Assembly: GCF_000746085.1 (NCBI RefSeq)
Contig: NZ_JQKO01000022.1
Coordinates: forward strand, 1 to 49,923
Reading direction: 5' to 3'
Source of the DNA: Methylocapsa aurea
Lineage (GTDB): Bacteria; Pseudomonadota; Alphaproteobacteria; Rhizobiales; Beijerinckiaceae
DNA: 49,923 nt
Shown: in pieces, positions 1 through 9,448 of the stretch
How the letters are laid out: each line of letters opens with the position of its first letter
How positions within the stretch are numbered: position 1 is the first letter of the stretch
Position numbers and translations under genes: made by a program
The notes under the pieces: model-generated
The model's database searches: none
What the model saw: only the letters and a program-made list of their open reading frames with translations
Told to the model about the DNA's origin: nothing

Positions 1-510
1 ATTCGCGATCTTAGCGCGGAAATGCCGATCAGCGTCATCGAGGGCGATCAGCAGACCTTGAACGACGCCGAGCGCATCAAGGCGGCGGGAGCGCCGGCGG
101 TGCAGGTCAATACCGGAACCGGCTGCCATCTCGACGCCGACATGGTCCGCCGCGGCCTCGACATCCTGCGGCCGGGGTTCGGATCGCTCGTGTTCATCGA
201 GAATGTCGGCAACCTTGTTTGTCCGGCCCTGTTCGATCTCGGCGAACGCGCCAAGGTCGTGGTGCTGTCGGTGACCGAAGGCGACGACAAGCCGCTCAAA
301 TATCCGCATATGTTCCGCGCCGCCGAGCTGATGATCATCAGCAAGATCGACCTCGCCCCTTACGTCGATTTCGACATCGCCCGCTGCGAGGAAATGGCCC
401 GCGAAGTCAATCCAGGCATCCGCGCAATCCGCCTCTCAGCCCAATCCGGAGCAGGCCTCGACCAATGGCGCGAATGGATCATAGCCAAAAAGACCCAGCA
501 AGGGGGGTAG
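1..510 (+). CDS. hypB: Hydrogenase nickel incorporation GTPase HypB, 5'-truncated by the window edge
   Basis: HypB is a GTPase that delivers nickel to the large subunit of [NiFe] hydrogenases together with HypA. The reading frame is open from base 1, so the N-terminus (His-rich stretch, Walker A) lies outside the window. What remains is the conserved C-terminal two thirds: VIEGDQQT, the metal-site block [12 protein letters not shown], the [11 protein letters not shown] block, [15 protein letters not shown], and a G4-like SKID motif. These are strongly diagnostic of HypB. It is on the plus strand; the next gene is convergent. A second hyp group (hypC-SIS-hypD) starts at 48730, also on the plus strand, about 48 kb away. 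This copy therefore probably belongs to another hyp operon lying to the left. Confidence 0.95.
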   Translation: MRDLSAEMPISVIEGDQQTLNDAERIKAAGAPAVQVNTGTGCHLDADMVRRGLDILRPGFGSLVFIENVGNLVCPALFDLGERAKVVVLSVTEGDDKPLKYPHMFRAAELMIISKIDLAPYVDFDIARCEEMAREVNPGIRAIRLSAQSGAGLDQWREWIIAKKTQQGG

Positions 511-548
511 CTATGCGCACTCTTTGACGGATCGGCGCCGCAGAGAGT

Positions 549-1109
549 TCAGCCGACCAATCGCTTCCACCAGGACTCGCGCGGCCGGGTCGCCTCGGCG
601 AGCAGCTTCTTCAACCCGAGCAGTTCGGCTTCCAGCGCCGCCATTCGCGCCGCAAGCTCAGGAGCAGAAGAGTCCAGCGCCGCGGGCAACTCCTCTTGAA
701 CGAGAGGCTCGACGCCCTCCTCGGCCGCCGCGTTCTTGCCTTCAGGCTTGAAGAACTCGCACAATGCGGCGGGGTCTATGGCGTAACCGCCCTCATCGTT
801 CTTGGGCGCCGCCAGCCCGCCCGATTGGATCGCCCGTAGGATCGTGCTCTTGCTGACGCCAGCCAGCCGCGCGGCTTGGCGAATGCTCAATCCGGCCAGC
901 GCTTCCTTTGGCGCGATAGGATCAAGCTCAGCCGCCGCGTCAACCTTGGCCCTCGGCTGGTACGCCTTGAACAATTCCGCCGGGTCTATGGCGTAACCGC
1001 CCTCATCGTTTTTGGGCGCCGCCAGCCGGCCCGACTGGATCGCCCGAAGGATTGTGCTTTTGCTGACGCCGGTTTCCCGCGCGGCTTCTCGGAGGCTCAA
1101 ACTGGTCAT
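549..1109 (-). CDS. Tandem helix-turn-helix protein with C-terminal coiled coil
   Basis: A 186-residue protein with two near-identical ~40-residue HTH units, each of the form S(L/I)R(E/Q)AAR.(T/A)GVSKSTILRAIQSG followed by LAAPKNDEGGYAIDPA. The C-terminal 60 residues are Ala/Glu/Leu-rich, probably a coiled coil, and end in ESWWKRLVG. Single-unit proteins with a terminal WW(K/R)RL tail are, as I recall, common on alphaproteobacterial plasmids and mobile DNA; here the HTH is doubled. I prefer the ATG at 1109 (MTSLSL) over an upstream in-frame start at 1163, because the HTH begins right after it. Probably a DNA-binding protein; target unknown. It converges on hypB with a 38-base gap. Confidence 0.7.
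   Translation of the reverse strand: MTSLSLREAARETGVSKSTILRAIQSGRLAAPKNDEGGYAIDPAELFKAYQPRAKVDAAAELDPIAPKEALAGLSIRQAARLAGVSKSTILRAIQSGGLAAPKNDEGGYAIDPAALCEFFKPEGKNAAAEEGVEPLVQEELPAALDSSAPELAARMAALEAELLGLKKLLAEATRPRESWWKRLVG
772..1070. repeat. 89-bp tandem-type direct repeat inside the HTH gene (772-860 and 982-1070)
   Basis: Bases 772-860 and 982-1070 are about 90% identical over 89 bases with an exact 210-base (70-codon) offset and no indel. Most differences fall at synonymous positions. This is the DNA footprint of an in-frame internal duplication of the HTH unit. Confidence 0.85.
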
Positions 1110-1837
1110 GGCGCGATTGTCTCCGGGATGATCCCATGGAGTGGTCCGCGCCCTTGTGCGCATGATATGGTTAACAGTCGGTAAACCGGACCGGGACAGG
1201 CGAGCCGGCCGGCCCGCGCCGGCGACGCCGTCGAGAGCGCAAGTCCAGCAGCCAACGGCGCAAATAGGGCGGGGCTCAGAGCATGTCCCGAAAAAGCTGA
1301 CCGACTTTTTCGATATTTAGACATCGGATATATCCGACGTCTCATCAGGACATGCTCCAACTCTTTGATTTTGAGCGGGTCCTTGTCGATCACACGATTC
1401 CATGTGATCGGGACGCGCTCTAGAGCATGATGCCGAAAAGTGGAAACCGGTTTTCGGATGACATCATGCTCTAACTCTTTGAGAAGAGGCGGATTTAAGA
1501 CTTTGGACGAGATCGCCTTGCGATTCCGTCCAAAGTCATCCGGCTCTAGGGAACGAGGTCTTTAGGGGATATCGACCTTGCTCTCTATCTCTTTGTTCCG
1601 GCGCATGATCTTATCCAAAGAATCGGAGCCTTTTTGGATCACGCTCCAGAGCTTTATCACGCGAAGCGGACAAAGGTTCGCGGTCAGAAAATGCGACAGA
1701 AGAAAGAGCTAGAGCTACTCGACAAACCCCAATGATGATGCCGGTCAGTCAAGCGCCAGCGGCGCGACGAAGTGGAGGCGATTTGAAGGCGAATCAAAAC
1801 GCAAAGTCAGCCCGCGGCCTCTCGCTGGAGCGCCGCA
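1110..1837. repeat. Gene-free spacer packed with intergenic palindromic repeats
   Basis: No convincing gene in 728 bases. It contains several hairpin-forming repeats: GAGCATGTCC (1279-1288) with GGACATGCTC (1348-1357), enclosing the palindrome TCGGATATATCCGA (1324-1337); CGATCAC (1387-1393) with GTGATCG (1404-1410); and AGAGCATGATG (1422-1432) with CATCATGCTCT (1462-1472), the latter holding a nested CCGAAAA/TTTTCGG stem (1433-1439/1451-1457). Related degraded sequence continues near 1600-1660. These resemble the short palindromic repeats widespread in Hyphomicrobiales genomes. Related copies lie near 31580, 35780 and 37950. Confidence 0.75.
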
Positions 1838-4800
1838 ATGGTTGAAGCAAGGCTCGGCGAGCGGGCGCGCCCCGCGGCCTACGCCGCCCTTGGGAGCCTG
1901 TTCCTGGTTTCCTCTCTTTTTGCCGTTGCCGCGGCCCCGCCATTCGCGCCGGGACTCCTCGCCGTCCTACTGACCGCATTGCTGGCCGCGGGCGGCTTGG
2001 CGATGTTTCAGCTGGCTCTCACCGGCAAGCCTCCTAGCCTCGCGCAAGCTGCGCTTGACGCCGCCGTGATCGCCGCTTTCGCCGCGGCGCGCGACGAAAC
2101 CGCGCAGCTCTGGCAATTGCCCGCCCAATGGAGCAGCCTGTTTCGCCTCTCGACTCCAGGCGCCGTGGCGGCCTGCGGGCTCTACTTGGCCAGCGCCCTC
2201 ACGGCGCAAGCGCGCAGGCGCAGGCATCTGACGCTCGGCCAGAGCCTCCCGGTCCTCCTGGCTCCAGTTCTCTTCAACCTCCTTCTCGCTCTCGGCGCCG
2301 ATGGCCTCATGCGTCAGCTTGGCGGATGGCTGGCATTCGCCGCGATCGGCTCCGACAGCTTGCGGGAGACGCTGGGACGCGCCGCCATCCTGACTGTCTT
2401 TGTCGAAGTTTTGGTCGGAATTCTCCGGATTCTCACCGTCGGACGCATGTCGGGAGACTGGCGTCTCCATGCCCTTCTGGTCGCGAGCGCGGTCCACGCC
2501 GCGCTGACGCCCATGATTGCCGAACTGCCGCAAGCCGCTGGAGCGGCGGGACCGTTCGCGCAGGTTGTCATGGCGGCGACGGCGGCGGCGTTGGCCCAGT
2601 CGGCGCTTTGGGCGCTGGTTTTCGTCGTCACCGGCCTCGCCATCGACTGCCTGAGCGGCACGCCGCCGATTTTTGTCGTCGCCTATCGGCATTGGAGGCA
2701 CGGTTTCGTCAAAGGCGCGATCTATGGCGGCGTGTTTATGTTTTTGCTCCTGGCCGCCGCCGCGCTGCTGCGAAATCCGGCGCTGGTCCAAGCGGCCTAT
2801 TCCGCGCCGCTGCTAGCGGCCGCGATTGGCGGCGCATTGTTGTTTCCGCTCACCAAGACAGTGGTCGCGAGCGCGGATGGAACTCCGCCCTTCTTTGGCA
2901 GGCTTGTCGCCAGCTATCGCGATCCGCGCGCCTATTTGCGCGGCGGCGTGGTCGGCGTCGCGGCGGCGATCGCGTTGACCTCCGGGTTCGGCGACTTTGA
3001 CGGGTGGGGCCGCGTCGCGGCGCTTTTCCTGGCCGGGGCCCTCGCATATGCCGGCGTCGATCTCGCCTTCGATCTCTTCGCGCTCGCGCGGCGGCGTCAA
3101 GTATTGGAAACATGGCGCATCTACGCCCTCGGGGCTTTACTCGGCGGCCTCGTCGGAGCCGCCTTGGGCTGGTATTTCGATGCGACCCAGATCGAGGTCG
3201 TGCGGACGAAATTCTGGGCCTACGCCGATATTGCCTACCAGTCCTCCGGGCGTCCCATCCGTGAAATGATCGTCTATCCCTGGTTCAGCAAATGGGGCAG
3301 GATCGACCTTGGGCCCGTCGGCGGCGGCGTCAGATTGTTCTATGACGAATCCTTGTCGGGCTTGATCAATTGGGCCATCGCCGCGCCCTTGTTCAGCATC
3401 AACTTTTTCTTCCTCGCCGCGGTCTTTCAGCGCAGCCTTTCGCCGCTGAAGAAATTGTTCAGCCCGGTGGGGTTCCAGGGCCTTTTCGAGCAAACGATCA
3501 GGGTCTTGCGCTGGGGCCTGTGGATGGCGCCGGTCATCAATTCGTTTCTGCGTCCCGCGCCGGACCCCACCTGGTTCAATCAGGACGGAGGCGTTCGCAC
3601 CATCGCGGCGAGCCTCGCCAATCTCGTCATGCCGGCGGGCGATTTCCGCGCTGCGAGCCTCGCCGTCTTCACTGGCCTTCTCGCCTATGACTGGCTCCGA
3701 GTCGTGATCTGGCTCGACCATATGGGCCTGCGGGTCGCGACGCTGGTCAACCTGACTTTCATCGGCGGCGACAGGATCGACGAATCGATGGCCCGCTTCG
3801 CCGGCTATCCTGCTCGCACCCGCGTCATCCCGGAAGGAATCCGCCGTTTCGCCACCTGGACGCCGCTGCTTATTCCCTTCTACATTCCGCGCGGCGCGGA
3901 TTGGGATGCGGCATGGACCGGCGCCGAGCAGCTGCGCGCGGCCTCCCCTCCTTTGCCGATGCCGGTCGCAGGCCTCCTCGCCGCCTACGCCGCTGCAGCC
4001 GTCGGCGCCGGCGTCGCGGCCGCCTTGATCGCCCGGCGCTGGAGCTGGCAAGGCGCTGCAGGACCGCCGATGCTCGGGGCTCCCCGCGCGGTGACAGAAG
4101 GACCCGCGCGATTTGCCCTTTCCGACGGATTGATGGGACTCGAGCTTCTGTCGGATGGCCGCGGCTACAGTTGGATGAGCGGGATGGCCCGCGCCGGCGG
4201 TCCGATCGACCTCACTCGCCGTCCCACCGATCCGCTTCAACTGAGGGGCCGGTTCTTTTATCTTCGCGACACAGCCGCCGGGGATTCTTGGAGCCTCGGC
4301 TACGAACCGGCCCGGACCGCTGGACCGGATTATTCAGTAACCGCGCCGCGGCCGGATCGCCTGCGGATCGTCAACAGCTTTTGCGCCGTCCGCGCCGAGG
4401 CGGACGTCTGCCTGGCGGAGGACGGCTGCGTCGAACTGTGGCGAATCCGCCTGACCGACCTCGCCAAGCGGCCCCGCCGGCTGCTTCTGACGAGCTTTCA
4501 AGAACTCGCGCTGAACGAGCCCGGCTCCTATGTCCGCGATCCCGATTTCAGCGCCATGCATATCGAGACCTGGTTCATCCCCAAGATCAACGCCCTCTTC
4601 GCGCGAAACCGGCTCCTCCATGATCCCGCGACCCGGCGAATGTCGCGGGAGGTCTGCTTCCACGCCGCGGCGGCCGCGCGGGACGGACTGCGGCTGCGCG
4701 GCTTCGAGGATTCGCGGACGCGATTCATCGGAACCGGCGACCTCCGCCGCCCGCAGGGACTCGAGGAAGGCCGCCCGCGCAGCCCGGACGATCAAGGCTC

Positions 4801-7384
4801 TCTCTACACATTCGACCCGGCGGCGAGTCTCACCATCGAGATCGATCTGCCCGCCGGCGGCAATCGCGAGATTCTCTTCATCAATGGCCACGCCCGCGAC
4901 GAGGTCATGGCGGCGCGCCTCGTGGCGAACCATTCGGGCGTCGCGGCGCCGAGCGAAAGCGATCTTCGCCAGGCGCTCGAATCCGTGCGGGAGTTGGAGC
5001 CCCCGCCGACGCTCCCCGCCAGCGCCTGGCCCTTCGCGTTTTCCACCGATGGGACAGAGCTGCGCCTGACGCACAAAACGCCCCGGCCATGGGCTCATGT
5101 CCTGGCCAACGCGACCGGCTACGGCGCCGTCGTATCGAACGAAGGCGAGATCCACTCCTTCGCAGGGAACGAAAGGCAGAATGCGCTGACGCCATTCCGC
5201 TTCGAATCGGTCGCCGCCTCGCTTCCCGGCCAGATCATCTATGTCGTCGATCTCGCCACCGGAGAGGCCGACGCCGCCGGGTTCGTTCCCTATCGCCGGG
5301 CGGATGCGACATATGACGTCACCTACGGGCTCGGCTTCGTCGCGTTCCGCAACACCCGTCGCGACGTCGAATTGGAATTGACCTTTTTCGTTCCGCCGAC
5401 CGGGTCCGCCGACCTGCGCATTCTCACCATCAAGAACCGCGCCGAGACCGCGAAGACGTTCCGGATCGCGCCTTATTTCGACATCGCCCTCGCGGAGACG
5501 CCGGCCGAGAGCCTCGGCTGCATCGACACCGCGCGCGACGAGGCGTCAGGCGCGCTTCTCTTCAGCAATCCGGCCAACGATTTCAAAACGGGCTGGGCCT
5601 TCGCCGCGACGAGCCTGGCCGGCGCGACGACCGAAACGGTGCGGTCGCGGTTTATCGGCGCAAAGGGGCGCGATCTCACCAATCCAGTGATGGTCGAGAC
5701 CGGCGCCGCCGACGGATCGCGCGAGGATGACGGCCGCCGGGTTGCAGCGTTCTGCGCGGTCGCGACGGTTCCCGCCGAGGGCGAGATCGAAGTCGCGGTC
5801 GCGTTGGGACAGGCTGCGACCAGAGATCAAGCCGGCGCGATCGCCAAAAAGCTCAGCGATCCGACAGCGGCGCGCGAGGCCCTGCAAGCGACCCGCGCCT
5901 GGTGGACCGAGCGGTTGAACGCAATCCATATCGAAACCAACAATCCGGCATTCGACCGTCTCGTCAATTATTGGCTGCCCTATCAGGTCCTGGTCTCCCG
6001 GCTGTGGGGCCGCACCGGGCCAAACCAACGCGGAGGCGCCACCGGATTTCGCGACCAGCTGCAAGACATTCTGCCTTTCCTGTTTCTGGACCCTGACCTC
6101 GCGCGCGGGCAGATCGTCCTTCACGCCGGCCAGCAATTTCCCGAGGGCGACGTCTTGAAATGGTGGCACAACGCTCCGGATGGACGCACCGGCGTCGGCC
6201 AGCGGACCCGCGCCTCCGATCCGCATCTGTGGCTGCCCTACATCGTCGCGCGCTACCTTGCGGCGACTGGCGACGCCTCGGTGCTGGCGGAGGAGGCTCC
6301 CTATCTCGAAGGGGCGGCGATTCCGGAAGGTTCGCTCGATCTGTTCATCGCTCCGCGCGCCTCCCGCGTGATCGGCGACGTCTACGATCATTGCCTGCGG
6401 GCGATCGACTATTCCCTCGCGCGGATGGGCGCGCACGGCCTGCCGCTGATCGGCACGGGCGATTGGAACGATGGCATCGATCGCGCCGGCGTCGAAGGCC
6501 GCGGCGAGAGCGTTTGGCTCGGCTTCTTCCTGCATGGCATCCTGAGAGATTTCAGCAAGATCGCTCAAGGCAAGTCTCTGCGGGACGGGAAAGGCGATGA
6601 CGATGCTCACCGTTTCCGCGTCGAGGCGGACAGGCTGAAGCGCAGGCTCGAAGGCGCATGGCTCGATGACCGCTATGTGCTGGTCTTCGACGATTCCGGC
6701 CTCGCGCTGGATCGCGCCAGCGCGATGACGGCGGCTTGGCCGATCCTCTCTGGCGCGGTCGATTTCGAGCGCGGCCGCACGGCGCTCGAAAACGGCTTGG
6801 CGCATCTTGAAAAGGCCGACCGGATCCTCCTCCTGACGCCTCCCTTCGACGAAAACGCCTCGCCCTATCCCGGCCGCATCGCCGATTATCCGCCAGGCGT
6901 GCGCGAAAACGGCGGTCAATATTCGCATGGCGCATCCTGGACGGTGGACGCCTATGTGCGCCTGGCGGAAATCGCGCGGGACAAAGGCGATGCGCCGCTC
7001 GCCGCGAAGCTGAAAGAGCGCGCCCTCGCCTGCTGGATCAAGCTGTCGCCCATCGGCAAGACCGAAGGCGACGCACTCGCGGTCTATGGCCTCGCGCCGC
7101 ACCAGCAACCGGCCGATATTTACGACGGCGCCGGATATGCCGGCCGGGGCGGATGGAGCTGGTACACCGGCTCGGCCGCGCGGATGCTCTCGGCGGCCTA
7201 TGCGATCTTGGGTCTTGACGTGAAAAATGGAGCGATCGTCGCCCCTAGCGATCTCTTCGCCCCCAAGGGCGCGTTGCAGGTGAAGGCGATCCGCCTGAAT
7301 GGGCGCTGCTTCACGGCGCCGGATATGCCGAATCCTGCGTCGGAAAAACCTGCCGAGCCCCGCGCCCCAGCAGCGCGGGTCTGA
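1838..7384 (+). CDS. Giant membrane protein with GH94 (glycosyltransferase-36-like) catalytic module
   Basis: 1848 residues. Roughly residues 10-700 are an integral membrane region with many hydrophobic segments and connecting loops. The rest matches the GH94/cyclic-glucan-synthase C-terminal architecture: a first GT36-associated beta-sandwich (GRGYSWMS near residue 773), a second one (NATGYGAVVSNEGEIHSFAG near 1089), then an alpha/alpha barrel with RGGATGFRDQLQD, DVLKWWH and GTGDWNDG (D1542 in the motif that carries the catalytic Asp in GH94), ending with WSWYTGSA. GH94 enzymes phosphorolyse or rearrange beta-glucosidic bonds; in NdvB this module sets the length of cyclic beta-1,2-glucan. 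I do not see the GT84 synthase domain that NdvB has, so this is not a complete cyclic glucan synthase. A role in periplasmic or exported glucan turnover is inference. Its start is the first ATG after the repeat spacer. Confidence 0.82.
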   Translation: MVEARLGERARPAAYAALGSLFLVSSLFAVAAAPPFAPGLLAVLLTALLAAGGLAMFQLALTGKPPSLAQAALDAAVIAAFAAARDETAQLWQLPAQWSSLFRLSTPGAVAACGLYLASALTAQARRRRHLTLGQSLPVLLAPVLFNLLLALGADGLMRQLGGWLAFAAIGSDSLRETLGRAAILTVFVEVLVGILRILTVGRMSGDWRLHALLVASAVHAALTPMIAELPQAAGAAGPFAQVVMAATAAALAQSALWALVFVVTGLAIDCLSGTPPIFVVAYRHWRHGFVKGAIYGGVFMFLLLAAAALLRNPALVQAAYSAPLLAAAIGGALLFPLTKTVVASADGTPPFFGRLVASYRDPRAYLRGGVVGVAAAIALTSGFGDFDGWGRVAALFLAGALAYAGVDLAFDLFALARRRQVLETWRIYALGALLGGLVGAALGWYFDATQIEVVRTKFWAYADIAYQSSGRPIREMIVYPWFSKWGRIDLGPVGGGVRLFYDESLSGLINWAIAAPLFSINFFFLAAVFQRSLSPLKKLFSPVGFQGLFEQTIRVLRWGLWMAPVINSFLRPAPDPTWFNQDGGVRTIAASLANLVMPAGDFRAASLAVFTGLLAYDWLRVVIWLDHMGLRVATLVNLTFIGGDRIDESMARFAGYPARTRVIPEGIRRFATWTPLLIPFYIPRGADWDAAWTGAEQLRAASPPLPMPVAGLLAAYAAAAVGAGVAAALIARRWSWQGAAGPPMLGAPRAVTEGPARFALSDGLMGLELLSDGRGYSWMSGMARAGGPIDLTRRPTDPLQLRGRFFYLRDTAAGDSWSLGYEPARTAGPDYSVTAPRPDRLRIVNSFCAVRAEADVCLAEDGCVELWRIRLTDLAKRPRRLLLTSFQELALNEPGSYVRDPDFSAMHIETWFIPKINALFARNRLLHDPATRRMSREVCFHAAAAARDGLRLRGFEDSRTRFIGTGDLRRPQGLEEGRPRSPDDQGSLYTFDPAASLTIEIDLPAGGNREILFINGHARDEVMAARLVANHSGVAAPSESDLRQALESVRELEPPPTLPASAWPFAFSTDGTELRLTHKTPRPWAHVLANATGYGAVVSNEGEIHSFAGNERQNALTPFRFESVAASLPGQIIYVVDLATGEADAAGFVPYRRADATYDVTYGLGFVAFRNTRRDVELELTFFVPPTGSADLRILTIKNRAETAKTFRIAPYFDIALAETPAESLGCIDTARDEASGALLFSNPANDFKTGWAFAATSLAGATTETVRSRFIGAKGRDLTNPVMVETGAADGSREDDGRRVAAFCAVATVPAEGEIEVAVALGQAATRDQAGAIAKKLSDPTAAREALQATRAWWTERLNAIHIETNNPAFDRLVNYWLPYQVLVSRLWGRTGPNQRGGATGFRDQLQDILPFLFLDPDLARGQIVLHAGQQFPEGDVLKWWHNAPDGRTGVGQRTRASDPHLWLPYIVARYLAATGDASVLAEEAPYLEGAAIPEGSLDLFIAPRASRVIGDVYDHCLRAIDYSLARMGAHGLPLIGTGDWNDGIDRAGVEGRGESVWLGFFLHGILRDFSKIAQGKSLRDGKGDDDAHRFRVEADRLKRRLEGAWLDDRYVLVFDDSGLALDRASAMTAAWPILSGAVDFERGRTALENGLAHLEKADRILLLTPPFDENASPYPGRIADYPPGVRENGGQYSHGASWTVDAYVRLAEIARDKGDAPLAAKLKERALACWIKLSPIGKTEGDALAVYGLAPHQQPADIYDGAGYAGRGGWSWYTGSAARMLSAAYAILGLDVKNGAIVAPSDLFAPKGALQVKAIRLNGRCFTAPDMPNPASEKPAEPRAPAARV

Positions 7385-7417
7385 CGCCCCGAACCGCGCA
7401 GGATCCAATCGCGGCGG

Positions 7418-7816
7418 CTATTTGGCGATGTAGGGTTGCTCGCCCGGCTGCGGCGGGTCATGATCGGGCGGCTGCGGCCGGAGCACGAGCCACGCGCTTA
7501 GCCCGATGAGCGCGACACAAATGAACAGCGCAAACGACCTTCGTCCTTGTTGCATGACGACAACCAGCCGAAGCAGCCGCAGCTGCTTTTCATCGACGGC
7601 GGCGCGAGCGCGGGCATCCGACTCGAGGACCTCGAGCAGCTTTGCCGGGCTCATCGCATTCAGATCCTGAATGCGCACATTGGGCGCGGCGCGCAGCTTC
7701 GCCACAATGGCTTTGGCGAGTTCGCCGCCAGCCTGGGTCTTGCCTGTCGCCAATGTCAGAAAGCCCGCCAGCCCGAGCGCTCCGGGCAATACCTTCAAAA
7801 AGGTCAACATGTCCAT
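7418..7816 (-). CDS. Small membrane protein, unknown function
   Basis: 132 residues starting MDMLTFLKV. The start at 7816 is supported by a GGAGG about nine bases upstream; an in-frame start further up would lose it. There is an N-terminal hydrophobic segment (LPGALGLAGFLTLATG), a charged central region, a second membrane span near residues 90-110 (SFALFICVALIGLSAWLVL) and a proline-rich tail. I do not recognise the family. It converges on the GH94 gene with a 33-base gap. Confidence 0.6.
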   Translation of the reverse strand: MDMLTFLKVLPGALGLAGFLTLATGKTQAGGELAKAIVAKLRAAPNVRIQDLNAMSPAKLLEVLESDARARAAVDEKQLRLLRLVVVMQQGRRSFALFICVALIGLSAWLVLRPQPPDHDPPQPGEQPYIAK

Positions 7817-8170
7817 GAAACATGGCCTCCGAAGTAAGGCTGCCGCCTTGCAAGAGTGGCGGAGCGCCAGCGCCCCGATCAAGGATGCTTTTGAATGAAA
7901 GGTTAACGTGTTATCAGTCGCTTGGCGACTCCTTTCCTTTGCAACCCGCCGGCGTCAAAGACGCCCTGGCGAGGCTTCCGCGGGCTCGCCTACTCTTCAT
8001 GAAGCAGATCCCTGGAGCGGCGTCCAGCTTCCGCATCCGCCGTCGCGGCCGCTTCACAATCCCTTGATAGGCCGGCGCCTTGTCGGCCTTCGCCCTCGTT
8101 GACATCGAACCGGGCGCCTATATGTCTGCGCAGGCCGCGCCACGACCGCGGCGAAGCGGAGAGTTGCGCA
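7817..8170. other. Divergent spacer between small membrane protein and M48 protease
   Basis: 354 bases separating two divergently transcribed genes, so it must hold both promoters. I see no RNA gene, repeat or strong hairpin in it, and no credible additional ORF. Confidence 0.5.
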
Positions 8171-9448
8171 ATGCCCTTGCTCGTTACCGCCTTCATCCTG
8201 GCCGCGACCGGCTGGACCGCGCTCTCGCTTTACCTGTCGGCGCGGCAGGTCGCGCATGTGCTCCAGCACCGCGACCGCATCCCGCCCGATTTCGCGGCGA
8301 GCGTCGCCATCGAGGATCATCGCCGGGCGGCCGACTACACAGTCGCGTGCGAGCGGTTGGCCCGGATCGAGACCGTGCTGGAATGGGCGCTGTCCCTGGC
8401 CTGGGCCCTCGGCGGCATCGGCCTGCTTTACGGCCTGCTCGCCTCGGCGGTCCCGCCCTCCCTCACGCTCGGCGTCCTGTTTCTGCTCGCGACTGCGGTT
8501 GTAAGCATCGTCGCGCAGCTTCCGCTCGACATCTACAAGACCTTCGTCCTGGAGCAAAAATTCGGCTTCAACCGGACCGATGCGCGGACCTTCATAGCCG
8601 ATCGGCTCAAGGGGTGGGCCATCTCTTTGGCGGTCTTTGTTCCGCTGGTCTTCGCCGGCCTCTGGATCATGCGGAGTTTCGCCGGCCTATGGTGGCTCTG
8701 GGCCTGGTTTGGGCTCGTCGCCATAATGATTGCGGCGCCCGCCGTCTATGTCCGGCTGATCGCGCCCCGTTTCAACACCTTCACGCCGCTCGAGGACGGC
8801 GCCCTCCGCCTGAGCATCGAGCGGCTGCTGGCCCGCTGCGGCTTTCGCGCGTCCGGCCTTTTCAGCATGGACGCTTCGCGGCGAACCGCGCATGGAAACG
8901 CCTATTTCATCGGCTTTGGCAAAGCCAAGCGCATCGTCCTCTTCGACACGCTTATCGGCCACAGCACGCCCGAGGAGATCGAAGCGGTGGTCGCGCATGA
9001 GCTCGGCCATTTCCATTATCGGCACGTCTGGTACGCGATATTGCGCGGAGCCGCGATCCTGTTCGCGGGGCTGGCCGCCTTCGGCTGGCTCACCAAGCAG
9101 GAGTGGCTGCTGCCCTCGTTTGGAATAGACTACCGCGACGACGCGCTGGCGCTCTTTACGTGCATGCTGCTCGCCTCGGTCATCGGCCCTCTCATCGCGC
9201 CGGCCAGCAACTGGATTTCACGCAAGAACGAGTTCCAGGCGGATGATTACGCGCGCCGCCATGTCGGCGTCGGACCGATGGTGAGCGTCCTGATCAAGTT
9301 GGCGCGCGACAACGCCTCGACGCTCACGCCCGATCCGATCTATGCCTTGGTGAACTATTCGCATCCGCCGGCGCCGGTCCGCGTGCGGCAGTTGCGGGAG
9401 GCCGGAGCGCGGGACGCCGGCGCAACGCCCGAGGCGGCCATCGCCTGA
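8171..9448 (+). CDS. M48-family membrane metallopeptidase (Ste24/CAAX protease-like)
   Basis: 425 residues from the ATG at 8171 (MPLLVTAFIL). An upstream in-frame ATG at 8099 would add a non-hydrophobic stretch ahead of the first membrane span and is unlikely. It has an N-terminal membrane span, several more between residues ~60 and 215, the zinc motif HELGH at 276-280 followed by FHYRH, two further spans, and the third zinc ligand in NEFQADDYA (E354). This matches the Ste24-type M48 branch, which in eukaryotes cleaves prenylated CAAX proteins. In bacteria the substrate is unknown, and membrane protein quality control is the usual guess. Its 3' end overlaps ada, on the other strand, by 94 bases. 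Confidence 0.88.
   Translation: MPLLVTAFILAATGWTALSLYLSARQVAHVLQHRDRIPPDFAASVAIEDHRRAADYTVACERLARIETVLEWALSLAWALGGIGLLYGLLASAVPPSLTLGVLFLLATAVVSIVAQLPLDIYKTFVLEQKFGFNRTDARTFIADRLKGWAISLAVFVPLVFAGLWIMRSFAGLWWLWAWFGLVAIMIAAPAVYVRLIAPRFNTFTPLEDGALRLSIERLLARCGFRASGLFSMDASRRTAHGNAYFIGFGKAKRIVLFDTLIGHSTPEEIEAVVAHELGHFHYRHVWYAILRGAAILFAGLAAFGWLTKQEWLLPSFGIDYRDDALALFTCMLLASVIGPLIAPASNWISRKNEFQADDYARRHVGVGPMVSVLIKLARDNASTLTPDPIYALVNYSHPPAPVRVRQLREAGARDAGATPEAAIA

Noticed and set aside
5546-7408. A 620-codon open frame on the minus strand under the GH94 gene
   Set aside because: Its translation is the high-GC antisense shadow of a clearly conserved gene; no domain or ribosome binding site.
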